Assembly: GCF_003185895.1 (NCBI RefSeq)
Contig: NZ_QHLY01000007.1
Coordinates: 310,001 to 374,000 of the forward strand
DNA length: 64,000 nucleotides
Origin: Cryobacterium arcticum
GTDB taxonomy: Bacteria; Actinomycetota; Actinomycetes; Actinomycetales; Microbacteriaceae
Reading direction: 5' to 3'
Of this stretch, positions 22,807 to 30,705 are shown piece by piece (position 1 is the first letter of the stretch; every line of letters starts with the position of its first letter). The notes beneath the pieces are model-generated. The model worked only from the letters and a program-made list of their open reading frames with translations, had not been told where the DNA came from and searched no databases. The translations under genes were made by a program, and so were the position numbers.

Positions 22807-24215
22807 CACTCGTTCGCGACACCGCATCCGCCCCGACCGATGCGCGCATCCCGGCCCCGGTCGGCACCTCTCGCCTCACCCGGTCGCCCACCCCCGACCT
22901 CAGCCGGCATCTCGCCGAGTTCGGCGCGCTGCCCGCCGCGCCCGGCGCCACCACCCTGCTCGAGATGCTTCACGCCGCGGGGCTCGAGGGCCGTGGCGGC
23001 GCCGGCTTCCCGGCCTGGCGCAAGCTCGCCGCACTGCCCGCCGGCCGGTCGTCCGCCCGAGGCGCCGACCGGCATCCGGTCGTGATCGGCAACGCCGCCG
23101 AAGGCGAACCGCTCAGCATCAAAGACGCCACTCTGCTCCGCACCGCGCCGCACCTGGTGATCGACGGCCTGATCACCGTGGCCGCCGCCGTCACCGCCGC
23201 CGAGGTCTACCTCTATGCGCCGGCCGCGCTGTTGCCGCACGTGGGCCGGGCGCTGACCGAACGATCGGATGCCGCCGCCGTCACCCTGCGGGCCGCGGCC
23301 GAGAGTTTTCTCTCCGGTGAGGCGTCGGCGGTGGTCAACGCCCTGGCCGGCCGGCCGGCGCTGCCGAGGGACCTGTCGGTGCGGCTCACGACCACGGGTC
23401 TGAGCAAACGGCCCACACTGCTGCACAACATCGAGACCCTGGCGCAGATCGCCCTGATCGTGCGGTTCGGAGCCGACTGGTTTCGCAGCCTGGGCACGGT
23501 CGAGAGCCCCGGCACCCGCCTCGTCACCGTGAGCCGCGGGCTGCCCGCTGCCGACGTCGCCGCCGGGGTCAGCGGCGTCAGCGGCGGGTCTTCCGCCGAC
23601 CCAACTGTTCCCCGTGCGGACAACTGCGTCCCGCGCACCGGGCGCACAAGTCCGCTTCGGCAACAGTCGGGCACCGTGGCCGGGGCGCGTGGGCACGCAT
23701 CCGCCACCGTGCTCGAGGTCGTGGGCGGCACCCGCATCGACGACATCCTCCGCTTCGCCGGGATCGACACCGGCAGCATCGCGGCCGTGCTGGTGGGCGG
23801 GTATCACGGCGCCTGGCTGCCGGCCGCCGCGCTGCAGGCCGGGCTGGATGCGCCGAGCCTGGCTCCCTTCGGCGCCAGTCCTGGCGCCGGCATCCTGCTC
23901 GCCCTCGAAACCGGGCGCTGCCCGCTCACCCTGGCGGCGTCGATTGCCCACTTCCTCGCCGGCGAGAGCGCCCGGCAGTGCGGCCCGTGCCTGAACGGCC
24001 TGCCGGCCATGGCCGCCGTGTTGCACCGCCTCGCCACGGGGGAGCGCGATGCGGGCCTCCCCGACGAGGTCGCCCGCCTGGCCGCGCTGGTCGCCGGCCG
24101 TGGCTCCTGCCACCACCCCGACGGCACCGCCCGGTTCGTGCTGAGCACCCTCACGGTGTTCGAGGCCGACGTTGCCGCCCACCTCGCCGGCACCTGCGCC
24201 AAGGTGCACGCATGA
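22803..24215 (+). CDS. NuoF-like NADH-binding flavoprotein with in-frame insert
   Basis: A 470-residue protein similar to the 51-kDa NADH subunit of complex I. The FMN/NADH site shows GLEGRGGAGFPAWRK (near residue 60) and GNAAEGEPLSIKD, then GEASAVVNALAGRPALPR and an SLBB-like region. The C-terminal cluster region has C393 and C396 (QCGPC) and C436 (SCHH). The first Cys of the usual C-x2-C-x2-C is Ala, so only three cysteines remain. Between residues ~250 and 300 is a Ser/Gly/Arg-rich insert containing a 60-bp palindromic repeat. It would pass electrons from NAD(P)H to the ferredoxin encoded next (ATGA overlap). Confidence 0.82.
   Translation: MTLVRDTASAPTDARIPAPVGTSRLTRSPTPDLSRHLAEFGALPAAPGATTLLEMLHAAGLEGRGGAGFPAWRKLAALPAGRSSARGADRHPVVIGNAAEGEPLSIKDATLLRTAPHLVIDGLITVAAAVTAAEVYLYAPAALLPHVGRALTERSDAAAVTLRAAAESFLSGEASAVVNALAGRPALPRDLSVRLTTTGLSKRPTLLHNIETLAQIALIVRFGADWFRSLGTVESPGTRLVTVSRGLPAADVAAGVSGVSGGSSADPTVPRADNCVPRTGRTSPLRQQSGTVAGARGHASATVLEVVGGTRIDDILRFAGIDTGSIAAVLVGGYHGAWLPAAALQAGLDAPSLAPFGASPGAGILLALETGRCPLTLAASIAHFLAGESARQCGPCLNGLPAMAAVLHRLATGERDAGLPDEVARLAALVAGRGSCHHPDGTARFVLSTLTVFEADVAAHLAGTCAKVHA
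23603..23662 (+). repeat. 60-bp palindromic element inside the NuoF-like gene
   Basis: 54 of 60 positions match the copy at 27870-27929. Arms GCGGACAACTGCG and CGCACAAGTCCGC form an imperfect hairpin. It is 60 bp, so the reading frame is kept. Confidence 0.8.
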
Positions 24216-24511
24216 GCGCCCGGATGCTCGCGCCCACCGGCCGCGCCGCGACCGGGCGGCCCGCGACCGCGGCTGCTCAACGAGCCGGCTCGGCGAACGG
24301 AACAGTGCTGCACATCGACTGGACAGCCTGCGACGGCCGCGGGCTCTGCACCGAACTGCTGCCCGACCTGCTCCGCCGCGACGAGTGGGGTTACCCGATT
24401 GCGCTCGGCTATGGCTCCGACGTGCCGGTACCCCTGGCCCTGCACGCTGCGGCCTCCGACGCGGTCGCGCTCTGCCCCCGCCTGGCCCTCACCCTCCGCC
24501 GCCCCGCCTGA
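24212..24511 (+). CDS. 3Fe-4S type ferredoxin
   Basis: A 99-residue protein. After a 30-residue Ala/Arg-rich extension come HIDWTACDGRGLCTELLPDLL and VALCPRLAL, giving the C-x5-C ... C-P ligand set of single-cluster 3Fe-4S ferredoxins such as those paired with P450s. It ends the ApbE operon and overlaps the NuoF-like gene by ATGA. It is the likely electron shuttle between the flavoprotein and the haem membrane protein. The long N-terminal extension is unusual; a GTG start further in (24305) cannot be excluded. Confidence 0.82.
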   Translation: MSARMLAPTGRAATGRPATAAAQRAGSANGTVLHIDWTACDGRGLCTELLPDLLRRDEWGYPIALGYGSDVPVPLALHAAASDAVALCPRLALTLRRPA

Positions 24512-24575
24512 CTACTCGACGTCGGATCGCCCCGCCGGGGGTCTGCGGCCGGTCGCTGCACCTCGTGTGGCGGGC

Positions 24576-24597
24576 GGCGCCCGCTAGAGCGGGCGCC
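24576..24597 (+). terminator. Perfect 10-bp hairpin after the ApbE operon
   Basis: GGCGCCCGCT, AG, AGCGGGCGCC. A very stable stem 64 bp after the ferredoxin stop, without a T-run; terminator or mRNA 3' end protection. Confidence 0.5.
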
Positions 24598-24713
24598 TCC
24601 GGGCCATAAGTGGTGCGACGACCGGCGCGCGCGAGCGGATGCCCCGCGCGAGCGAAATTCGGCATCCGGCGTGGCCCGTAGCGGCGAGCCACGCAAGCGG
24701 CAAGAGTGGAGGG

Positions 24714-25517
24714 ATGAACGACTTCGTCAACTCGCCCGGTGACCCCCGGGGCTTCGACAAGCGGCGTCATGGTGCGCCCTCCGGTTTCTTCGAGGCCGAG
24801 GCCGCGGGCCTGTCGTGGTTGTCCGTGCCGGGCGGGGTGCGCACGGTTCAGGTGATCGACCTCGAGCCGGGCCACATCGTGCTCGAGACCGTCGACGAGG
24901 TGCCGCCCACCCGGGACGCTGCCCGCGCGTTCGGAGCTCAGCTCTCGGTCACGCACTCCGCGGGTGCCGAGGCCTTCGGCGCCCCACCCGACCACTGGAG
25001 TGGCCCCCTGTTCATCGGCAATCGCAGCCTGCCGCCCGCCTTCGAACCGACCTGGGGCGCGTTCTACGCCCGATACCGGGTGCTGCCTTACCTCGACATC
25101 GCCCTCGACGTGGGTGGAATCACTCCGCGGCAGGCCGAGGTCGTGCACGCGGCCTGCGCGCGCATCGAGGCCGGCGACTTCGATGACGGCGCCCCGCCGT
25201 CCCGCGTGCACGGCGACCTGTGGACGGGCAATGTGCTCTGGTCGGCCGACGGGGTGGTGCTGATCGACCCGGCAGCGCACGGCGGCCACCGGGAGACCGA
25301 CCTGGCGATGTTGGCGCTGTTCGGTTGCCCGTTCCTGGAGGAGATCACCGCCGGGTACGAGACCGCCAGTCCGCTCCGGCCCGGCTGGCGGGCGCGCACC
25401 CCACTGCACCAGCTGCATCCGCTGGCCGTGCACGCCGCCGGCCACGGCGCCGCCTACGGGCGGGCGCTCGAGCAGGCCGCCGAAGCGGTGCTCGAACTGC
25501 CCGCCGCCAGGGGCTAG
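24714..25517 (+). CDS. Fructosamine kinase family protein
   Basis: A 267-residue aminoglycoside-phosphotransferase-fold kinase. The catalytic loop is RVHGDLWTGNVLW and the metal-binding motif is LIDPAAHGGHRETDLAML, both hallmarks of fructosamine-3-kinase relatives, which phosphorylate sugar adducts on proteins to trigger deglycation. Flanked by the redox operon and, convergently, by a DJ-1/PfpI gene, also often linked to glycation damage; the pairing may be functional. The ATG follows GGAGGG with almost no spacing, so initiation may be inefficient or begin at a nearby codon. Confidence 0.88.
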   Translation: MNDFVNSPGDPRGFDKRRHGAPSGFFEAEAAGLSWLSVPGGVRTVQVIDLEPGHIVLETVDEVPPTRDAARAFGAQLSVTHSAGAEAFGAPPDHWSGPLFIGNRSLPPAFEPTWGAFYARYRVLPYLDIALDVGGITPRQAEVVHAACARIEAGDFDDGAPPSRVHGDLWTGNVLWSADGVVLIDPAAHGGHRETDLAMLALFGCPFLEEITAGYETASPLRPGWRARTPLHQLHPLAVHAAGHGAAYGRALEQAAEAVLELPAARG

Positions 25518-25526
25518 GCCGAATCG

Positions 25527-26081
25527 CTAGAGCGTCTGCCCGGCGTGCGCGCCCTCGCGCACCTCTTCGATCACCTTGGCGTTGAACGCCGGCAGGTCGT
25601 CGGGGGTGCGGCTGGAGACGAGACCCTGGTCCACCACGACCTCTTCATCCACCCAGGTCGCACCGGCATTCAGCAGGTCGGTCTTCAGGCTCGGGTACGA
25701 GGTGAGCGTGCGGCCCTCGACGACGCCGGCCTCGATCAGGATCCAGGCGGCATGGCAGATCGCCGAGACCGGCTTGTGGGCGGCGAAGAAGTCCCGCGTG
25801 AACGAAACCGCCTGCTCGTCCAGGCGCAGGTGGTCGGCGTTCACCACGCCGCCGGGCAGCACGAGCGAGTCGAAATCGTCGGCCTTCGCGTCGGCCACGG
25901 CCAGGTCGACGTACTGCGAGTGACCCTTCTTGCCCGTGACGCTGCCGGACGCGGGGGAGACCAGCACGGCGGTGGCGCCGGCCTCGGTCACGGCCTGCCA
26001 CGGGCTGCTCAGCTCGCTGTCTTCGTAGCCGTCGGTGAGCAGGAAGGCGATGCGCTTGCCGGACAGTTCAGTGGTTGTCAT
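25527..26081 (-). CDS. DJ-1/PfpI family protein (type 1 glutamine amidotransferase-like)
   Basis: A 184-residue protein of the YhbO/PfpI class. It has the nucleophile elbow SAICHAAWILIEAG with a Cys-His pair, an early Glu in DGYEDSEL, and the typical KKGHSQYVDLAV and SLVLPGGVVNADHLR. Relatives act as proteases, deglycases or stress chaperones. AAGGAGAG before the ATG at 26081 fixes the start. It converges on the fructosamine kinase gene with only 9 bp between them. Confidence 0.9.
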   Translation of the reverse strand: MTTTELSGKRIAFLLTDGYEDSELSSPWQAVTEAGATAVLVSPASGSVTGKKGHSQYVDLAVADAKADDFDSLVLPGGVVNADHLRLDEQAVSFTRDFFAAHKPVSAICHAAWILIEAGVVEGRTLTSYPSLKTDLLNAGATWVDEEVVVDQGLVSSRTPDDLPAFNAKVIEEVREGAHAGQTL

Positions 26082-26324
26082 GGTTCTCTCCTTGTCATTG
26101 TGTGTCAGAGATAGCGTGGCCAGCCGGACGAACCGGATGGCTCTTCCACGGTAACCACGGTTCGCCGAACGAGTCGAGATGCTCACGAAACATTGAGGTT
26201 GCCCACCGAGGGTCATGGATTTCGACCGGCATACCACTTGGCGAAGGTGGCCGGTAGGGACTTTTGGTCTGCCCGAACCTGTGAGCCCGCGTAAACTTGA
26301 GCTTTACACGGATCGGATTGACTC

Positions 26325-27863
26325 ATGAGTCTCTGGCGCACGAAGAGTATCGAAGCCTCGATGGCGGATTCCCTGGAGAAGGGGCACAACCTCAAACGCA
26401 CCCTCGGTACCTGGGACCTCATGGTCATGGGCGTCGCGGTCGCGGTGGGCGCCGGTATCTTCTCGGTCGGGGCCAAGGCCGCCGGCAGTTACGCCGGACC
26501 GTCCGTCACGCTGGCCTTCGTGCTCGCCGCCGTCACCTGCGCGCTGGCGATCATGTGTTACGCCGAATTCGCCTCCGCCGTGCCCGTGGCCGGCTCGGCG
26601 TACACCTTCACCTACGCCACCCTGGGCGAGCTGCTCGCCTGGATCATCGGCTGGGACCTGATCCTGGAGATGCTCACCGCCGCGGCCGTGATCGCCAAGT
26701 ACTGGGGTATCTACCTCAGCGACGTGTTCGCGCTCTGGAACTGGGACATCCCGGACACCATCAACGTGCTCGGCCTGCAGGTGAGCTGGGGTGCGTTCGT
26801 CATCGTCGCCATCTTCACCACCCTGCTCGTGATCGGCACCAAGCTCTCCGCCCGGGTCGCCAGCATCTTCACCATCATCAAGGTCGCCATCGTGCTCTTC
26901 GTGATCGTGGTGGGCGCCTTCTTCATTCGGCCCGAGAACTACGTTCCGTTCATCCCCGAATCGGTTCCCACCACGGATGGCGTGGGCAGCGACGTCTGGA
27001 CGCAGTCGCTGTTCTCCTTCATGACCGGTGCCGCCCCCGCCCAGTACGGCATCTTCGGCCTGCTCGCCGGTGCCTCCCTGGTGTTCTTCGCCTTCATCGG
27101 CTTCGACGTGGTCGCTACCAGCGCCGAAGAGGTCAAGAACCCGCAGAAGACCCTGCCGCGCGGCATCTTCGCCGGACTCGCGATCGTCACCGTGCTCTAC
27201 ATCGGCGTCAGCCTGGTGCTCACCGGCATGGTGCCGTACACCGTGCTCGCCAACGACCCGAACGCCTCACTGGCCACCGCCTTCGTCGCCGTCGGTGCCG
27301 GTTGGGCCGCGCAGGTCATCTCCATCGGCATCCTGGTGGGTCTCACCACCGTGATCATGGTGCTGCTGCTCGGACTGTCCCGGGTGCTCTTCGCCATGAG
27401 CCGCGACGGCCTGCTGCCGCGATGGCTCAGCGTCACCTCGGAGAAGCGCGGCACCCCGGCGCGCATCCAGATCATCACCGGCGCCGCCGTGGCCCTGATC
27501 GCCGGCCTCACCGACGTGGGCGTGCTCGAAGAGATGATCAACATCGGCACCCTGTCGGCGTTCGTGCTCGTGAGCATCGCCGTCGTGGTGCTGCGCAAGA
27601 CGCGGCCCGACCTCAAGCGGGCGTTCAAGGTGCCGCTGTCGCCGTACCTGCCGATCCTCTCTGCCGCACTCTGCCTCTGGCTGATGCTGAACCTCACCAC
27701 CCTCACCTGGGTGCGGTTCCTGGTCTGGCTGGTGCTGGGCTTCATCGTCTACTTCAGCTACGGCCGCAAGCACTCCATGGTGGGCATCGAGGCCAAGCGC
27801 CTCGTCGACGCCACCGAACGGGAAGAGCTCGAAGCCGAGAAGCGCGCGCTCGGCGGCAAATAG
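26325..27863 (+). CDS. APC family amino acid permease (CAT/YfnA-like)
   Basis: A 512-residue membrane protein with 12 to 14 hydrophobic helices. The first helix carries the substrate-site glycines (GVAVAVGAGIFSVGAKAA). PVAGSAYTFTYATLGELLAWIIGWDLILE and GFDVVATSAEEVKNPQKTLPRGI are characteristic of cationic amino acid transporters. It imports amino acids with proton or sodium coupling; the exact substrate is unknown. A GTAAA-N7-TTTAC palindrome (26291-26307) lies in its upstream region and could be an operator. A palindromic repeat follows the stop within 7 bp. Confidence 0.9.
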   Translation: MSLWRTKSIEASMADSLEKGHNLKRTLGTWDLMVMGVAVAVGAGIFSVGAKAAGSYAGPSVTLAFVLAAVTCALAIMCYAEFASAVPVAGSAYTFTYATLGELLAWIIGWDLILEMLTAAAVIAKYWGIYLSDVFALWNWDIPDTINVLGLQVSWGAFVIVAIFTTLLVIGTKLSARVASIFTIIKVAIVLFVIVVGAFFIRPENYVPFIPESVPTTDGVGSDVWTQSLFSFMTGAAPAQYGIFGLLAGASLVFFAFIGFDVVATSAEEVKNPQKTLPRGIFAGLAIVTVLYIGVSLVLTGMVPYTVLANDPNASLATAFVAVGAGWAAQVISIGILVGLTTVIMVLLLGLSRVLFAMSRDGLLPRWLSVTSEKRGTPARIQIITGAAVALIAGLTDVGVLEEMINIGTLSAFVLVSIAVVVLRKTRPDLKRAFKVPLSPYLPILSAALCLWLMLNLTTLTWVRFLVWLVLGFIVYFSYGRKHSMVGIEAKRLVDATEREELEAEKRALGGK

Positions 27864-27869
27864 CCCCCT

Positions 27870-27929
27870 AACTGTTCCCCGAGCGGACTTCTGCGTCCGG
27901 CGCACCGGCCGCAGAAGTCCGCTTCGGCA
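27870..27929 (+). repeat. 60-bp palindromic element after the permease gene
   Basis: Perfect 13-bp arms (GCGGACTTCTGCG at 27883-27895 and CGCAGAAGTCCGC at 27910-27922). 54/60 identical to 23603-23662. It may double as a transcription stop for the permease gene. Confidence 0.8.
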
Positions 27930-28110
27930 TCAGAAGTGTTCGGCAACGGTGGGAAGTGAGCCCCGACGAGCTCTGCGGCTAGCCTCGAATTCCGGCGCTG
28001 GGGGAGGCCTCGCGGGGTAAGCGCAGGCGGAGTAGCTTCTTGCGGGAGGGCCCGTTCACCGGAATGAGCGTGCCTGCTGCACCCGGAGAAGACACCCGGA
28101 GGAAGACCTC

Positions 28111-28131
28111 ATGTATTGTTCGGCGGAGTAG
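28111..28131 (+). CDS. Six-codon leader peptide or vestigial start of the multicopper oxidase
   Basis: ATG with GGAGGAAGA 5-8 nt upstream opens a frame reading MYCSAE then TAG. It ends 6 nt before the GTG of the multicopper oxidase and is in the same frame. Either this is a translated leader that feeds ribosomes to the GTG by re-initiation (perhaps Cys- or copper-responsive), or the stop is a late nonsense mutation in an originally longer gene. Confidence 0.4.
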   Translation: MYCSAE

Positions 28132-28137
28132 TCGTCT

Positions 28138-30126
28138 GTGACGACGACGCTCCTGCTCGCTCTCGACCTGGTCGCGGCAATCCTCACCGCCGCGGCCTGG
28201 ATCGGGGCCGCGGTGCTCGCTTCCGGACTGCGCCCGGTAGCGCCGCCGGATAGTGCCGGGTCGGACGGGCCCGCCACGAGGCGGCGCCGGGCCGGGCTCA
28301 CGCTCGCCCTGTTCGGCCTGGGTGTGCTGGGCGTAGTCGCGCAGGGTGTGTTCGTCGCATTGCTCGCCGGGGGCGGCTGGTGGTTCGTGCAGGAGAAGGT
28401 GGTCTTCGCCCTCCCGCTGGCGGGTCTCGCCGCGATTGGCGGCGGCATCCTGGCCGCACCCGCCTTGGTGCGGTTGGCGCGCGGCCACGGCACCGCCCTC
28501 GGCGCCCGCGGCACGGCTGCCCTGGTCGGCGCGGCGGCAGCCGGAGTCGCCGGGGTCGTGGCCCGGCTGGTGATCGGGTACCCGCTCGAGCTGCTGCCGG
28601 CCCTGGTGCTCCTGGCCCTCGTGCTGCTGGCGGCGGCGCTGGCCCATGCCGTCGCCGCCGGCCGGCCCAAGCGGGTGGTGACCGGGCTGGCGGCGTTCAG
28701 CGCGCTGGTGCTGGTGGCCTCCCTGGGCGTGGTGTGGCTCACCAGTGCGGCGCTGCCCGGGGCGCTGGCGGCGGCGCACGAGCACGTTCCCACGGAGGCG
28801 CGTGCGGCCGATGGCGTCTCGGTGACTGCTCTGCGCACGCCGGCCGACTCCCCAGGCGCCGTGCGAGCCTTCGAGCTCACCGCTCGGCACCAGGAGGTGA
28901 CCCTCGCCTCCGGCACCACGGTGTCCGCCTGGACCTACGGCTCGCTGCCCGGGCCGGAGCTGCGTGTCACCCAGGGCGATCTGGTCGAAGCGACCCTGCA
29001 CAACGCCGACATCGACGCCGGGGTCACGATCCACTGGCACGGCTTCGACGTGCCGGCGGGCGAAGACGGGGTGGCCGGTGTCACCCAGGATGCCGTTCTG
29101 CCCGGTGACTCCTTCACCTACCGATTCGTGGCGACCGACCCCGGCACCTACTGGTATCACACCCACCAGGTCTCGGCAGACGGCGTGCGGCGAGGGCTCT
29201 ACGGCACCCTGGTGGTGCTGCCGCCGACCGGTGTGCCGGAGGACGTCGACCTCACCGTTCCGCTGCACACGGTGGCGGGGGCGGTGCTGCTCGGCGACTC
29301 CGACACCGCAGTGGCGCGTTCGGTTCCGGCCGGCGCCTCGGTGCGCCTGCGCCTGGTCAACACCGACCAGGTTCCGCACCGATTCCGCCTCGACGGGGCG
29401 CCGTTCACCTTCGTCGCCGCGGACGGCCGCGACCTGATCGGTCCCACCCCGGTCACCGGCAAGTCGCTCCGGATTCCGGCCGGAGGCCGCCTCGACCTGT
29501 CCGTGACGATGCCGGAGTCCGGCGTGCGGCTGAGCAGCAACGCCTCCACCGAGGCGGTGTTGTCGTTGGCCCCCGACGGCGCGGTGATCCCTGGGCCGGT
29601 GCCGGAGGCCGCCGACGACCTCGACCTGCTGCCCGACCTCGATCTACTGCAGTATGGAACGCCGGGCGGGGCCGGCCTGCCGGCGGGCGACGGCCGAGTT
29701 GACGCCACCATGGTCCTCGACCGCAACCCCCGGTTCCTGGGCACCCGGCCCGTCTACGGGTACACCGTCAACGGCGCGGTGTTCCCGCACATCCCGAGCA
29801 TCGAGGTGAGCGAGGGGAACCGGGTGCGGCTCACGGTGGTCAACCGGGGATGGGACACGCACCCGATGCACGTGCACGGCCATCACGTGCTCGTGATCGA
29901 GCGCGACGGCATCCGCTCGACCGGGTCGCCGCTGTGGCTCGACACCTTCGACGTGCAGCCCGGCGAGGTCTGGGTGGTGGAATTCGTCGCCGACAACCCG
30001 GGTATCTGGATGGACCACTGCCACAACCTCGACCACGCGGCCGAGGGCATGATGATGGCACTGACCTACCGCGGAGTGACGAGCCCATTCGAGCAGGGCG
30101 GCCCGCACAGCAACCGGGCCGAGTGA
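28138..30126 (+). CDS. Membrane-anchored multicopper oxidase
   Basis: A 662-residue protein. Residues 1-210 hold five or six membrane helices; then cupredoxin domains follow outside. All copper motifs are present: IHWHG (near 299), YWYHTHQ (near 341), HPMHVHGHH (near 577) and HCHNLDHAAEGMM (near 628), the last with the type 1 Cys, His and Met. The fold should oxidise Cu(I), metals or phenols using O2. The N-terminal membrane module is unlike simple secreted laccases. The GTG start is weakly supported; an in-frame mini-ORF with a better ribosome site stops 6 nt before it. Converges on a four-helix membrane gene. Confidence 0.88.
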   Translation: MTTTLLLALDLVAAILTAAAWIGAAVLASGLRPVAPPDSAGSDGPATRRRRAGLTLALFGLGVLGVVAQGVFVALLAGGGWWFVQEKVVFALPLAGLAAIGGGILAAPALVRLARGHGTALGARGTAALVGAAAAGVAGVVARLVIGYPLELLPALVLLALVLLAAALAHAVAAGRPKRVVTGLAAFSALVLVASLGVVWLTSAALPGALAAAHEHVPTEARAADGVSVTALRTPADSPGAVRAFELTARHQEVTLASGTTVSAWTYGSLPGPELRVTQGDLVEATLHNADIDAGVTIHWHGFDVPAGEDGVAGVTQDAVLPGDSFTYRFVATDPGTYWYHTHQVSADGVRRGLYGTLVVLPPTGVPEDVDLTVPLHTVAGAVLLGDSDTAVARSVPAGASVRLRLVNTDQVPHRFRLDGAPFTFVAADGRDLIGPTPVTGKSLRIPAGGRLDLSVTMPESGVRLSSNASTEAVLSLAPDGAVIPGPVPEAADDLDLLPDLDLLQYGTPGGAGLPAGDGRVDATMVLDRNPRFLGTRPVYGYTVNGAVFPHIPSIEVSEGNRVRLTVVNRGWDTHPMHVHGHHVLVIERDGIRSTGSPLWLDTFDVQPGEVWVVEFVADNPGIWMDHCHNLDHAAEGMMMALTYRGVTSPFEQGGPHSNRAE

Positions 30127-30151
30127 CCCGGCTGGTCGAATAGAGGGCTGC

Positions 30152-30589
30152 TCAGGCCGAGTCGTCCATCGAGCTGCGCGCGGCCGCCGGCGTCTGCACC
30201 TTCTTGGTGGCGACCGACCGGGCACCCGTCTCGGCCAGGCCGAGCACCACGAACGCGTTGAGCCCGTGAATCAGTCCGAGGCCGGGCAGGTCGAACGAGG
30301 TGTAGCCGAGGAACACCTGCACCACCACGGCCACCAGTAGCCAGGCAGCCCAGCTGACGCCGATACGGCCGATCAACGCGACCACGAGCAGGGCGATGGC
30401 CAGCAACGGGATCACCATCTGGCCCACGACACTGTGCACGATGAAACCGGTGATGCCCGGGTCCACCGAAACGGCGGCACCTTCTTCACCGGAGCCGAGG
30501 ATCGCGAAGGTGGACCACGCGATGACCGCGGCCTGGAGAACCACGCACGCGGCAATGATGTGGCAAATGATCTGATACGCCCGACGCAT
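30152..30589 (-). CDS. Four-helix membrane protein (DUF6220-like)
   Basis: A 145-residue protein with four hydrophobic helices and histidines in two of them (FIVHSVVGQ and GLIHGLNAF), similar to DUF6220, a small actinobacterial family with no assigned role. The histidine placement could bind haem, but this is speculation. AAGGAG lies 7 nt before the ATG. It converges with the multicopper oxidase gene (25 bp apart), which may be coincidence. Confidence 0.65.
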   Translation of the reverse strand: MRRAYQIICHIIAACVVLQAAVIAWSTFAILGSGEEGAAVSVDPGITGFIVHSVVGQMVIPLLAIALLVVALIGRIGVSWAAWLLVAVVVQVFLGYTSFDLPGLGLIHGLNAFVVLGLAETGARSVATKKVQTPAAARSSMDDSA

Positions 30590-30705
30590 GGCTGGACTCC
30601 TTCCGATAGGTCCGGAATCCAGGCCCCACCCCACCTGGACCTGGCGCACAAGATACGCCCAGAGTCGGGGTCGGTCAACGCTTCTGCGGCAATCAGGCCG
30701 AGCGG

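Noticed and set aside
26291..26307. GTAAA-N7-TTTAC dyad before the APC permease as a defined operator
   Set aside because: Only 5-bp arms and a single copy; mentioned in the gene entry but not strong enough alone.
28111..28131. True start of the multicopper oxidase at the ATG 28111
   Set aside because: A TAG stop follows after six codons in the same frame, so the oxidase must start at or after 28138.
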